Part shown: one piece after another, positions 1 through 6,132 of the stretch | Numbering within the stretch: the first letter of the stretch is position 1 | Layout: every line of letters starts with the position of its first letter | Assembly: GCA_916720285.1 (NCBI GenBank) | Contig: CAKAQP010000004.1 | Location: forward strand, 1 to 26,767 | DNA from: an uncultured Lachnoanaerobaculum sp. | Lineage (GTDB): Bacteria; Bacillota; Clostridia; Lachnospirales; Lachnospiraceae | Reading direction: 5' to 3' | Length of the DNA stretch: 26,767 nucleotides | The notes under the pieces: model-generated | What the model was told of the DNA's origin: nothing | Database searches by the model: none | Seen by the model: only the letters and a program-made list of their open reading frames with translations | Position numbers and translations under genes: made by a program

Positions 1-753
1 ATTATCCGTAAAGGTTTGATGTTTATGGCAAAGTGGAGTCAATATGACTGTGTTGTCGTAGGGGAAGCAATAAACGGCAATGACGGGTTGAAACAAATCG
101 AAGAAAAAAGGCCTGATATCGTGATTGTCGATATCAATATGCCTGAAAAAGACGGGCTTAGTATGATAGAGGAAAGCATAGAGCTTTATGGCTATGATAC
201 AATTATTATTTCAGGCTATTCCGAATTTTCCTATGCAAAAAAGGCAATCAGTCTGGGAGTCTCCGACTATTTGTTAAAACCTATAAACTTTAATGAGCTA
301 TATCCTATTTTGGGAAAAATCATTGCTAAAAGAAGTCATTTACAGCAATTAAATCAAGATAAAAAACAAATTGATATAGAAAAAGCTCGACTGCATCTTA
401 TTTCCGGTGAGGAGCCCCCTCATACAAACAGATATGTAGATTTAATGCTCGAAAGTATACGTACAAGATATCAAAGCAGACTATCTCTTACCGATATCAG
501 CATAGAATGTGGAATGTCCTGCACTTACTTGAATACCAAGCTAAAACAATATACAGGATATACATTCAACGACTATTTAAACAGATATCGTATTCAACAG
601 GCTATCAAACTATTAAATAGTAATGACTTAAAGGTATATGAAGCGGCAGATGCAGTTGGTTTTACCGACTACAAATACTTTATAAAAGTATTTAAAAAAT
701 ATATTGGAGTTTCTCCTGTAAAGTTTATTGAAAGCGAACATTTCGAAGAATAA
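1..753 (+). CDS. Response regulator, receiver + AraC-type HTH (5' truncated)
   Basis: The 3' part of a two-component response regulator of the YesN/AraC class. The frame is open from base 1 and the first codons read IIRKGLMF, typical of the stretch just after the receiver's acidic pocket. The true start and the first Asp pair therefore lie left of the window. The phospho-acceptor Asp is in the IVDINMP motif, and the conserved Lys of the receiver is in LLKPIN. After a short linker, the last ~100 residues form two HTH units ending in the AraC signature (AADAVGFTDYKYFIKVFKKYIGVSP). This protein should be a DNA-binding regulator phosphorylated by a membrane histidine kinase, often for sugar or peptide uptake genes; its kinase and targets are not visible here. 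A hairpin after the stop ends transcription. Family assignment is firm; the regulon is unknown. Confidence 0.92.
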   Translation: MIRKGLMFMAKWSQYDCVVVGEAINGNDGLKQIEEKRPDIVIVDINMPEKDGLSMIEESIELYGYDTIIISGYSEFSYAKKAISLGVSDYLLKPINFNELYPILGKIIAKRSHLQQLNQDKKQIDIEKARLHLISGEEPPHTNRYVDLMLESIRTRYQSRLSLTDISIECGMSCTYLNTKLKQYTGYTFNDYLNRYRIQQAIKLLNSNDLKVYEAADAVGFTDYKYFIKVFKKYIGVSPVKFIESEHFEE

Positions 754-776
754 ACTACTAATAATTATAAAACTAT

Positions 777-813
777 AAAAACGGACATCATTTCTATTTT
801 CGATGTCCGTTTT
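777..813. terminator. Bidirectional terminator between convergent genes
   Basis: A 9-bp stem (ACGGACATC at 781-789 and GATGTCCGT at 802-810) is flanked by A-runs on the left and T-runs on the right, so it can act as a Rho-independent terminator on both strands. It separates the plus-strand regulator from the minus-strand pepT operon. Confidence 0.85.
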
Positions 814-836
814 CTAAACTAATTTTAAATATATAA

Positions 837-2063
837 CTATTTCTCCGCCGCTATCTTTGCTATCTCTACAATAACATCTATAGCCTTTTGTATTGACTGA
901 ACGCTTACAAACTCAAATCTTCCGTGGAAGTTCTCTCCGCCTGCAAAGATATTAGGTGTAGGAAGTCCCATAAAGGATATTTTGGAACCGTCTGTTCCAC
1001 CTCTTATAGGATCCTTATTTACTGTTATTCCAAGATTTTCCATAGCCTTTGTTGCAATGTCCACACTTCTTGGATCATTCTTTATGATATCTGCCATGTT
1101 GCGATACTCATCATGCATTTCAAGCTTTACTCTGTCTATATCATATCTTGAATTGATTTCTTCACAAATCTTTCTTACAGTATTCTTCTTGTCCTCAAAA
1201 AGCTCACGGTTGTGATCTCTGATAATATACACAAGACTTGCATTCTCCACATCTCCATGCGCCTCTATCAAATGTATAAATCCCTCTCTGCACTCTGTTG
1301 TCTCAGGTACAGATAAAAGCGGCATAGCCATCTGAATATCTCTTGATATGGTAAGCGCATTTATCATCTTATTTTTGGCATCACCCGGATGTACACTCTT
1401 ACCTAAAATATCGATCTTGGCCTCTGCAGCATTGAAACATTCAAACTGTAATTCACCTACAGAACTTCCGTCCATTGTATAGGCAAAATCACAGCCGAAG
1501 TCTTCCACATCAAAATTGTTGGCTCCGACACCTATTTCCTCATCACATCCGAAAGCCACTCTGAGTTTACCATGCTTAATCTGTGGATTTTCGATCAAAT
1601 ACTCCATAGCTGAAACTATCTCACAAACTCCCGCCTTATCATCAGCACCAAGAAGCGTAGTTCCGTCAGTAGTGATAAGAGTCTGACCCACGTAATTTTT
1701 TAAATTTGGGAACTCCTTAGGAGAAAGCACAAATCCGCTGTTTCCAAGTGCGATATCCCCTCCGTCATAGTTTTCATGTATCTGTGGTGAAATATTCTCG
1801 GCATTAAAAGCTGCTGTATCCACATGTGAAATAAATCCTATTACAGGAGCGTTTTCCACATTTGCAGGAACTGTTGCTGTAAGGAATGCATTCTTCTTAT
1901 TTATCTTAACGTCTTCTAAGCCTATTCTTTTTAACTCCTCGCTAAGTTCCTCCAAAAATTCCATCTGTGAAGGTGTGGACGGAATAACTATCCCCGCCTT
2001 ACTCTCATCAGATCTTGTATTTTTCTTTACATAACGCAAAAATCTATCTACAAATCTTTCCAT
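837..2063 (-). CDS. pepT: Peptidase T (tripeptide aminopeptidase, M20 family)
   Basis: Cytoplasmic zinc tripeptidase that removes the N-terminal residue from tripeptides. At 408 aa it is the usual PepT length and collinear with the family. Di-zinc and catalytic residues are visible: H80 and D82 (ISHVDT), D142 (GADDKAG), E175/E176 (CDEEIG), D198 (YTMDGS) and H380 near the C-terminus (ENFHGRFEF). The substrate-binding RGGTDGS motif is also present. The start is supported by a GAGGAGA ribosome-binding site six to seven bases upstream. It is the last gene of a minus-strand cluster, 12 bp after the metallophosphoesterase gene, and is followed by the terminator at 777-813. Its role is probably peptide nitrogen recycling. 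Identity is very secure. Confidence 0.97.
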   Translation of the reverse strand: MERFVDRFLRYVKKNTRSDESKAGIVIPSTPSQMEFLEELSEELKRIGLEDVKINKKNAFLTATVPANVENAPVIGFISHVDTAAFNAENISPQIHENYDGGDIALGNSGFVLSPKEFPNLKNYVGQTLITTDGTTLLGADDKAGVCEIVSAMEYLIENPQIKHGKLRVAFGCDEEIGVGANNFDVEDFGCDFAYTMDGSSVGELQFECFNAAEAKIDILGKSVHPGDAKNKMINALTISRDIQMAMPLLSVPETTECREGFIHLIEAHGDVENASLVYIIRDHNRELFEDKKNTVRKICEEINSRYDIDRVKLEMHDEYRNMADIIKNDPRSVDIATKAMENLGITVNKDPIRGGTDGSKISFMGLPTPNIFAGGENFHGRFEFVSVQSIQKAIDVIVEIAKIAAEK

Positions 2064-2075
2064 TGTATCTCCTCT

Positions 2076-3227
2076 CTATAATTCCAATTTAAATTTATTC
2101 TGCTCATTGAACACAGAATCCAGTATACTCTTTATATATAAAGATGTGAAGCTCTCATGCTGATCTTCCCAAAGTCTTATACCTTCTTCAAACCCCGTAG
2201 TATCAAAAATCTCTCCGGCAAAATAGCATTCATTCATCCTGAGAAATGCTCTGCCCATCTTTTCAATATCTTCTTCTTCATCATTGTCAAAGGTATGAGT
2301 ATTAAACAACTTATTCAATTGTCTGCTTCCAACGCCTTTAAATAACTGCCTGCTGTAATTTTCAAAATCATTTACAGCCTCCACCTTCAGACATTCTGTA
2401 AAGTATTCAAAGGACTTCCCGTCATAAATAATATTTGCAAAATGATTCGGTGACACTGCCAATGAGGATGTGACAATCTCGGTTATAAGATTCTTTTCAA
2501 TATGCTGAATATGCATATGGCCGCTAAGATTCAGCTTTACATTGTATTTGGCATAAAGAGCTTCTATTTCCTCCGCATTTTTAATCATAAAACCTTCAGT
2601 AAACATATAATTTTGTTCAAGAAGATTTTGATGGCTTACTGCAAGTATTTGCGCATCCGCTTTTGACAGTTCAAAAAGCACCTTATCCAACCAAAGAAGA
2701 CTTTCCTTGCACAAATAATTTGAATGATAGGAATTGGTATCCAGCATTAGCAAATATAAATCATCCCTAAGTTTTGAAATATAGCTTCCTGAATACTCAT
2801 CATAGTACTCATGATTTTTATAACCGCAGTCGGCATATATCTCTCTGAAATCTTTTGCACACACGCTGTCAACCTTATATATTTCATTTCCACGAAATCC
2901 GAAGCTTCTTTCATAATCTATATCATGGTTTCCGGGTATCAAATATATCGGTGTACCCTCTTTCACTATACTGTTAAGCTTTTGTGAAAGTTCCAAGTGG
3001 CTTACTCTCTCTCCGTTAAAAGTTAAATCACCAAGTAAGAGTACCAGATTCGGTCTTCTTTTTTTAACTTCATTGCAGAATGCATCCACTATTTCTTCAA
3101 TATATGTCATTCCCTTACCGTCGCCCTTTTCCATTACATTTGCAAAGGCCTCTCCACCGTCATTTATACTCTTTGAAAGGTAGTGGAGATCGGTAGCTAT
3201 CATAATATTCAAAGTTTTCTCACTCAT
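2076..3227 (-). CDS. Calcineurin-like metallophosphoesterase
   Basis: A 383-aa binuclear metal phosphoesterase. The ordered family motifs are present: DLH near residue 12 (ATDLHYL), GDLTFNGE, GNHDID, a lone His in AVSHQN, and the closing GHMHIQH. There is no signal peptide or membrane segment, so it is predicted to be cytoplasmic. The ~130-residue C-terminal part after the GHMH motif is a helical extension I do not recognise; it may set substrate specificity. Substrates in this superfamily range from nucleotides and phosphodiesters to phosphoproteins, and the sequence does not decide between them. An AGAGG ribosome-binding site precedes the ATG. The gene sits 13 bp after the rhodanese-TtcA gene and 12 bp before pepT, so it is almost certainly cotranscribed with both. 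Confidence 0.9.
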   Translation of the reverse strand: MSEKTLNIMIATDLHYLSKSINDGGEAFANVMEKGDGKGMTYIEEIVDAFCNEVKKRRPNLVLLLGDLTFNGERVSHLELSQKLNSIVKEGTPIYLIPGNHDIDYERSFGFRGNEIYKVDSVCAKDFREIYADCGYKNHEYYDEYSGSYISKLRDDLYLLMLDTNSYHSNYLCKESLLWLDKVLFELSKADAQILAVSHQNLLEQNYMFTEGFMIKNAEEIEALYAKYNVKLNLSGHMHIQHIEKNLITEIVTSSLAVSPNHFANIIYDGKSFEYFTECLKVEAVNDFENYSRQLFKGVGSRQLNKLFNTHTFDNDEEEDIEKMGRAFLRMNECYFAGEIFDTTGFEEGIRLWEDQHESFTSLYIKSILDSVFNEQNKFKLEL

Positions 3228-3240
3228 ACAAGATAACCTC

Positions 3241-4389
3241 TCAATCGTAGTCCTCCAAGAAAGAGTGTTTTACCCCGTTTTTCTTGTAGGCTATTACTGT
3301 ATCCAAGCTGACATTTTCCACACTTCTGAAAATATTCTTCTCAATATATGGATTTTTGGCAGCCAACTCTCTTATAAGTTTCTTTACTTCAGCCCTCATA
3401 GAGCCCTTGTCACCCGTTTCCGATATGGAACAATTGTCAGTCAATCTGCAGGCACATCTTATAAAATTCAGTTCATTATACTTTGCCCAATGAATAATAT
3501 CCTCTTCCCTTACAAGATAAAGAGGTCTGATAAGCTCCATACCTTCAAAGTTTGTGGAGTGAAGCTTAGGCATCATTGTCTGAATCTGGGCTCCGTATAA
3601 CATTCCCATCACAATAGTTTCTATAACATCATCAAAATGATGTCCAAGAGCAATCTTATTACAACCCAGCTCCTTTGCCTTCGCATACAGATGTCCTCTT
3701 CTCATTCTTGCACAGAGATAACATGGCGATTTCTCATCCTCTGCCACAATATCATATATGGATGACTCAAAAACCACTATAGGCACATCCAAAATCTTAG
3801 CATTATCTACTATGGTTTGATAATTTATATCATCATATCCCGGATTCATCACAAGGAATACCAACTCAAAATTCCTCTTTCCATGCTTTAAAAGCTCCTG
3901 AAAGAGCTTTGCCATCAACATAGAATCTTTTCCTCCGGATATGCATACCGCAATCTTATCACCGTCCTTTATAAGTTCATATTCATTTATGGCGGCGGTA
4001 AACTTTCTCCAAATACTTTTTCTAAACTTCTTTATAATGCTTCTTTCAATATCTCTGCTTCTTTTATTCGGCTCATCTTTTTTACTTTCCTCTTTTAGAA
4101 ACTCATTTAATTTAAGTTTCATATAGACCTCATATCCGCCTTTCAGATTATATATATTCTCATAACCCTGACTTTCCAATTCCTCAGCCAGATACTCAGT
4201 CTTATTGCCTGTAGCACATACCAGACAGATAATATCGGTTTTATCAAAATCTTTTATTCTCTCAAGTATATCTTCTTCCGCTATATTAACAGAGTCCGGA
4301 ATACTTCCTCTTTTAAATTCATGTTCGGGCCTTATGTCTATTATCTTTTTATTCTGTAACTCCGGTAATTTTCCTATCTCAATTTCCAT
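3241..4389 (-). CDS. Rhodanese domain fused to TtcA-like tRNA thiolation PP-loop ATPase
   Basis: A 382-aa fusion. Residues ~1-95 are a single rhodanese domain with the likely persulfide Cys at 58 (VCATGNKTEY). After a basic linker, residues ~115-350 resemble TtcA, which makes 2-thiocytidine in tRNA. The PP-loop SGGKDS is at 151-156, followed by a CxxC at 223-226 (CYLCARMRRG), GHHFDD near 249-254, and a second Cys cluster at 312, 314 and 320. In TtcA such cysteines hold an iron-sulfur cluster, which fits an anaerobe. The rhodanese could pass sulfur to the thiolase in cis; that is inference. Its ATG overlaps the TAA of the upstream 56-aa gene (TAATG), and its ribosome-binding site AAGGAAA lies inside that gene, implying translational coupling. 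The exact tRNA target is unproven. Confidence 0.85.
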   Translation of the reverse strand: MEIEIGKLPELQNKKIIDIRPEHEFKRGSIPDSVNIAEEDILERIKDFDKTDIICLVCATGNKTEYLAEELESQGYENIYNLKGGYEVYMKLKLNEFLKEESKKDEPNKRSRDIERSIIKKFRKSIWRKFTAAINEYELIKDGDKIAVCISGGKDSMLMAKLFQELLKHGKRNFELVFLVMNPGYDDINYQTIVDNAKILDVPIVVFESSIYDIVAEDEKSPCYLCARMRRGHLYAKAKELGCNKIALGHHFDDVIETIVMGMLYGAQIQTMMPKLHSTNFEGMELIRPLYLVREEDIIHWAKYNELNFIRCACRLTDNCSISETGDKGSMRAEVKKLIRELAAKNPYIEKNIFRSVENVSLDTVIAYKKNGVKHSFLEDYD

Positions 4390-4559
4390 TACATTTGTTT
4401 CCTTACTATCAAATAGTCATCATTACTTCTATAATACGGGCAGGTGGAATAATCACTGCTTCTCATTCTTGCATAATCATCCTCATCCATATCCACATCA
4501 CAGATATACCCTTCCACATCTTCGTCATATATATAATTAATACAATAATCGCAAATCAT
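4389..4559 (-). CDS. 56-aa Cys-rich protein, DUF6472-like
   Basis: A very small protein starting MICDYCINYIYDED and ending in CPYYRSNDDYLIVRKQM. Cysteines at 3, 6, 20 and 40 plus many Asp/Tyr residues suggest a small metal-binding (probably zinc) fold. I recognise the pattern as a short uncharacterised clostridial family of the DUF6472 type that is often found beside tRNA-modification or PP-loop genes; that assignment is from memory. Its start overlaps the upstream stop as ATGA (4556-4559) and its stop overlaps the next start as TAATG (4387-4391). This double overlap is strong evidence that it is a real, coupled gene. Function unknown. Confidence 0.8.
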   Translation of the reverse strand: MICDYCINYIYDEDVEGYICDVDMDEDDYARMRSSDYSTCPYYRSNDDYLIVRKQM

Positions 4560-4783
4560 GTTTCTTCCTGTCTCTGCTCTCTTTTGTATACCTCCTGCTT
4601 ATAATCCTCAGGCGCATACTCCTTAAGCCAAATCTCTTCACCCTTCTCCAAAAGCTTTTTACCGCTAAGTACGGCTTCAAAAGCCAGATACTGTGAAGCT
4701 CTCTCTTTTCTTGATAACGGAACCTTCAAGCTTGGAAGCTCCATATCTATAATATCACTGTAATCTCTTTTTATTCCATTCAT
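4556..4783 (-). CDS. Small hypothetical protein (75 aa), first gene of the pepT operon
   Basis: A 75-residue soluble, charged protein. The segment YSDIIDMELPSLKVPLSRKERASQYLAFEAVLSG resembles the N-terminus of a common Firmicutes mini-protein family, often annotated YolD-like, with a conserved R-A-x-Q-F-x-P-F-A-A-L-x-G core. The remainder is a Glu/Lys-rich helix. No function can be assigned. No convincing Shine-Dalgarno precedes the ATG, and a possible -10 lies only about 10 bases upstream, so it may be translated from a very short leader. It overlaps the next gene by ATGA. The next in-frame ATG (MELPSLKV) also lacks a clear ribosome-binding site, so I kept the upstream start. Confidence 0.65.
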   Translation of the reverse strand: MNGIKRDYSDIIDMELPSLKVPLSRKERASQYLAFEAVLSGKKLLEKGEEIWLKEYAPEDYKQEVYKREQRQEET

Positions 4784-4788
4784 AATGA

Positions 4789-4824
4789 TTCTAATATACT
4801 ATAGTATATACTTACAAGTCAAAC
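4789..4824 (-). promoter_or_regulatory. Candidate promoter with 16-bp palindrome upstream of the five-gene operon
   Basis: Reading the minus strand, a TTGACT -35-like hexamer is followed after 18 bases by TATATT, ending about 10 bases before the ATG at 4783. Between them lies a perfect 16-bp palindrome, ATATACTATAGTATAT (4794-4809). This could be an operator or simply an AT-rich promoter core. Assignment is by eye only. Confidence 0.4.
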
Positions 4825-4856
4825 AATCGAGCAGGAAAACCTGCCCGATCATATAT

Positions 4857-4878
4857 AAAAAGAGCCCCTAAGGGCTCT
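4857..4878 (-). terminator. Terminator of the mscL-dfx-rubredoxin operon
   Basis: A 7-bp stem (AGAGCCC at 4861-4867, GGGCTCT at 4872-4878) with a 4-base loop runs into a T-rich tail on the minus strand, just after the rubredoxin stop codon. A second GC-rich hairpin around 4826-4849 follows and may reinforce it. Confidence 0.8.
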
Positions 4879-4897
4879 CAATAGTTTTATTTAAATA

Positions 4898-5053
4898 TTA
4901 TTCCTGAGAAAACTCATCCTTGCCTACGCCACAAAGTGGGCAAACAAAATCATCCGGAAGATCTTCCCATTTTGTTCCCGGAGCTATTCCGTTATCAGGA
5001 TCTCCAAGAGCCTCATCATATTCCCATCCGCAAACATCACATACATACTTCAT
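4898..5053 (-). CDS. Rubredoxin
   Basis: A 51-aa classic rubredoxin, too short for most ORF cut-offs. One iron is bound by four cysteines at 5, 8, 38 and 41, in YVCDVCGW and FVCPLCGVG. The aromatic and DPDNGIAPGT core of the family is intact. It is a one-electron carrier that reduces superoxide reductase and related peroxidases. It starts 3 bp after the desulfoferrodoxin stop, which matches its expected partner, and the pair is followed by a terminator. Identity is very secure. Confidence 0.96.
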   Translation of the reverse strand: MKYVCDVCGWEYDEALGDPDNGIAPGTKWEDLPDDFVCPLCGVGKDEFSQE

Positions 5054-5056
5054 AAA

Positions 5057-5431
5057 TTATACCTCTGCTTTCCATAAACCATGTAAATTACAATACTCAT
5101 AAGCTGCTATCAGCTTCTCACCATCCTGTAACGCGAACTCAGCATGTGGCTTATCCTCAGCTGTAAGTCCCTTGTACTGCTTTCCAAGGTTTGTTTCAAT
5201 CATGATGAAGTTGATAAGATGCTCAGGTGTCATAGGATGATCTACGCTACCTACATTAACAACAACCTTATTACCCTCAACAGTTACTACAGGTACATGC
5301 TTCTCTTTAGCTGCATCTGTTGTGTTAGCCTTTAAGAGCTGCATAGGCTCTCCACAACATACAAGTGTACCACCACCATCAACTACTACTGAGACAATCT
5401 TTCCACAGTGTGCACAACGATAAAAACTCAT
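5057..5431 (-). CDS. dfx: Desulfoferrodoxin (two-iron superoxide reductase)
   Basis: A 124-aa non-haem iron superoxide reductase that converts superoxide to peroxide without releasing oxygen, a hallmark of anaerobes. The N-terminal desulforedoxin domain binds centre I through C6, C9, C25 and C26. The C-terminal neelaredoxin domain carries the catalytic centre II: E43/K44/H45 (EKH), H65, H71, C114 and H117 (CNLHGLW). All ligands are present, so it should be active. A strong AAGGAGG site lies just before the ATG, overlapping the end of mscL (9-bp gap). The rubredoxin electron donor follows at 3 bp. The mscL promoter carries a Fur/PerR-like palindrome that could give metal or peroxide control. 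Confidence 0.96.
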   Translation of the reverse strand: MSFYRCAHCGKIVSVVVDGGGTLVCCGEPMQLLKANTTDAAKEKHVPVVTVEGNKVVVNVGSVDHPMTPEHLINFIMIETNLGKQYKGLTAEDKPHAEFALQDGEKLIAAYEYCNLHGLWKAEV

Positions 5432-5440
5432 ATTTCCTCC

Positions 5441-5839
5441 TTAGTTCTTTGCTTTTAATAAATCTCTAATTTCCTCCAGAAGAACAACATCATCAGCCTT
5501 TGCAGGTGCTTCCTCTACCTTAGCCTCTTCTTTCTTCTTAAACTTCTCTATAAGTCTTACAAACATGAAGATACAGAATGCAATGATAAGGAAATCAACT
5601 ACATTTTGGATGAAAGATCCGTAAGCAATAGCATTCTCAGCTATGTCTCCGTGTGCAGGAGTGATAACATACTTCAAATCAGTGAAGTTTAAACCTCCTG
5701 TCAATATAGATATGATAGGCATAATCAAATCATTTACCAAAGATGTGACAATCTTACCAAAGGCCCCACCTATGATAACACCTATCGCCATATCCAAAAC
5801 ATTACCTTTAAACGCAAACTCTTTAAAATCTTTTAACAT
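5441..5839 (-). CDS. mscL: Large-conductance mechanosensitive channel MscL
   Basis: A 132-aa inner-membrane channel that opens under extreme membrane tension to release solutes. The family N-terminus MLKDFKEFAFKGNVLDMAIGVIIGGAFG and TM1 are followed by a periplasmic-type loop, TM2 (VVDFLIIAFCIFMFVRLIEK) and a charged cytoplasmic helix ending in LLEEIRDLLKAKN. I start at the ATG at 5839 because it gives the canonical MscL N-terminus and has a GGAGG site at the right spacing. The frame is open further upstream to a TTG at 5872, but that adds 11 unconserved residues. It leads an operon with dfx and rubredoxin, an unusual pairing of osmotic and oxidative functions. Confidence 0.95.
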   Translation of the reverse strand: MLKDFKEFAFKGNVLDMAIGVIIGGAFGKIVTSLVNDLIMPIISILTGGLNFTDLKYVITPAHGDIAENAIAYGSFIQNVVDFLIIAFCIFMFVRLIEKFKKKEEAKVEEAPAKADDVVLLEEIRDLLKAKN

Positions 5840-5856
5840 TTTGTCCTCCAATATCC

Positions 5857-5915
5857 GGTTGTGCTTGAGCAACTTACTTAAATCTCAAAATCATTAGATT
5901 TAATTTTGCACAACC
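5857..5915 (-). other. Inverted repeat in the mscL leader
   Basis: GGTTGTGC (5857-5864) and GCACAACC (5908-5915) can pair in the ~80-nt mRNA leader. The 3' arm ends a few bases before the mscL ribosome-binding site. It may affect translation initiation; no known riboswitch class is recognised. Confidence 0.4.
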
Positions 5916-5928
5916 ACAATGTGCTTTT

Positions 5929-5957
5929 ATTATGAACTAAAATATCAAAAAAGTCAA
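5929..5957 (-). promoter_or_regulatory. Sigma-A-type promoter for mscL-dfx-rubredoxin
   Basis: On the minus strand, TTGACT (5952-5957) and CATAAT (5929-5934) are separated by 17 bases, each one base from consensus. The predicted start is near 5922, giving a leader of about 80 nt. Confidence 0.75.
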
Positions 5958-5962
5958 GTACT

Positions 5963-5978
5963 AATAATGAGAATTATT
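5963..5978. promoter_or_regulatory. Fur/PerR-like palindrome
   Basis: AATAATGAGAATTATT has six-base inverted arms (AATAAT/ATTATT) around four bases. It resembles the GATAAT-type hexamer array of Fur boxes (about 13 of 19 positions by eye). It lies 5 bases upstream of the mscL -35. The arm spacing does not fit the classic PerR 7-1-7 arrangement well. Confidence 0.45.
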
Positions 5979-6017
5979 CCTGTTTTTTATTAAGTACAAT
6001 TTACATATGGTAAAATC

Positions 6018-6052
6018 AAAAAGAGGAATACCTCCTTAGAAAGTATTCCTCT
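6018..6052 (-). terminator. Terminator of the choline-binding protein gene
   Basis: A 10-bp perfect stem (AGAGGAATAC at 6022-6031, GTATTCCTCT at 6043-6052) is followed on the minus strand by a T-rich run. It is ~80 bp past the stop. A smaller GAGGC-TTC-GCCTC hairpin (6077-6089) lies between, so the 3' untranslated region is structured. Confidence 0.8.
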
Positions 6053-6132
6053 CGCATTAGATTTATCAGATGCCATGAGGCTTCGCCTCGCTCCACCTCA
6101 AGCCTATATAAAATCTATTTAATTAACTGAGA

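Noticed and set aside
5840..5872. Longer mscL starting at the TTG at 5872
   Set aside because: The extra 11 residues are not family-like, and the ATG at 5839 has an ideal GGAGG site and gives the canonical MLKDFKEF start.
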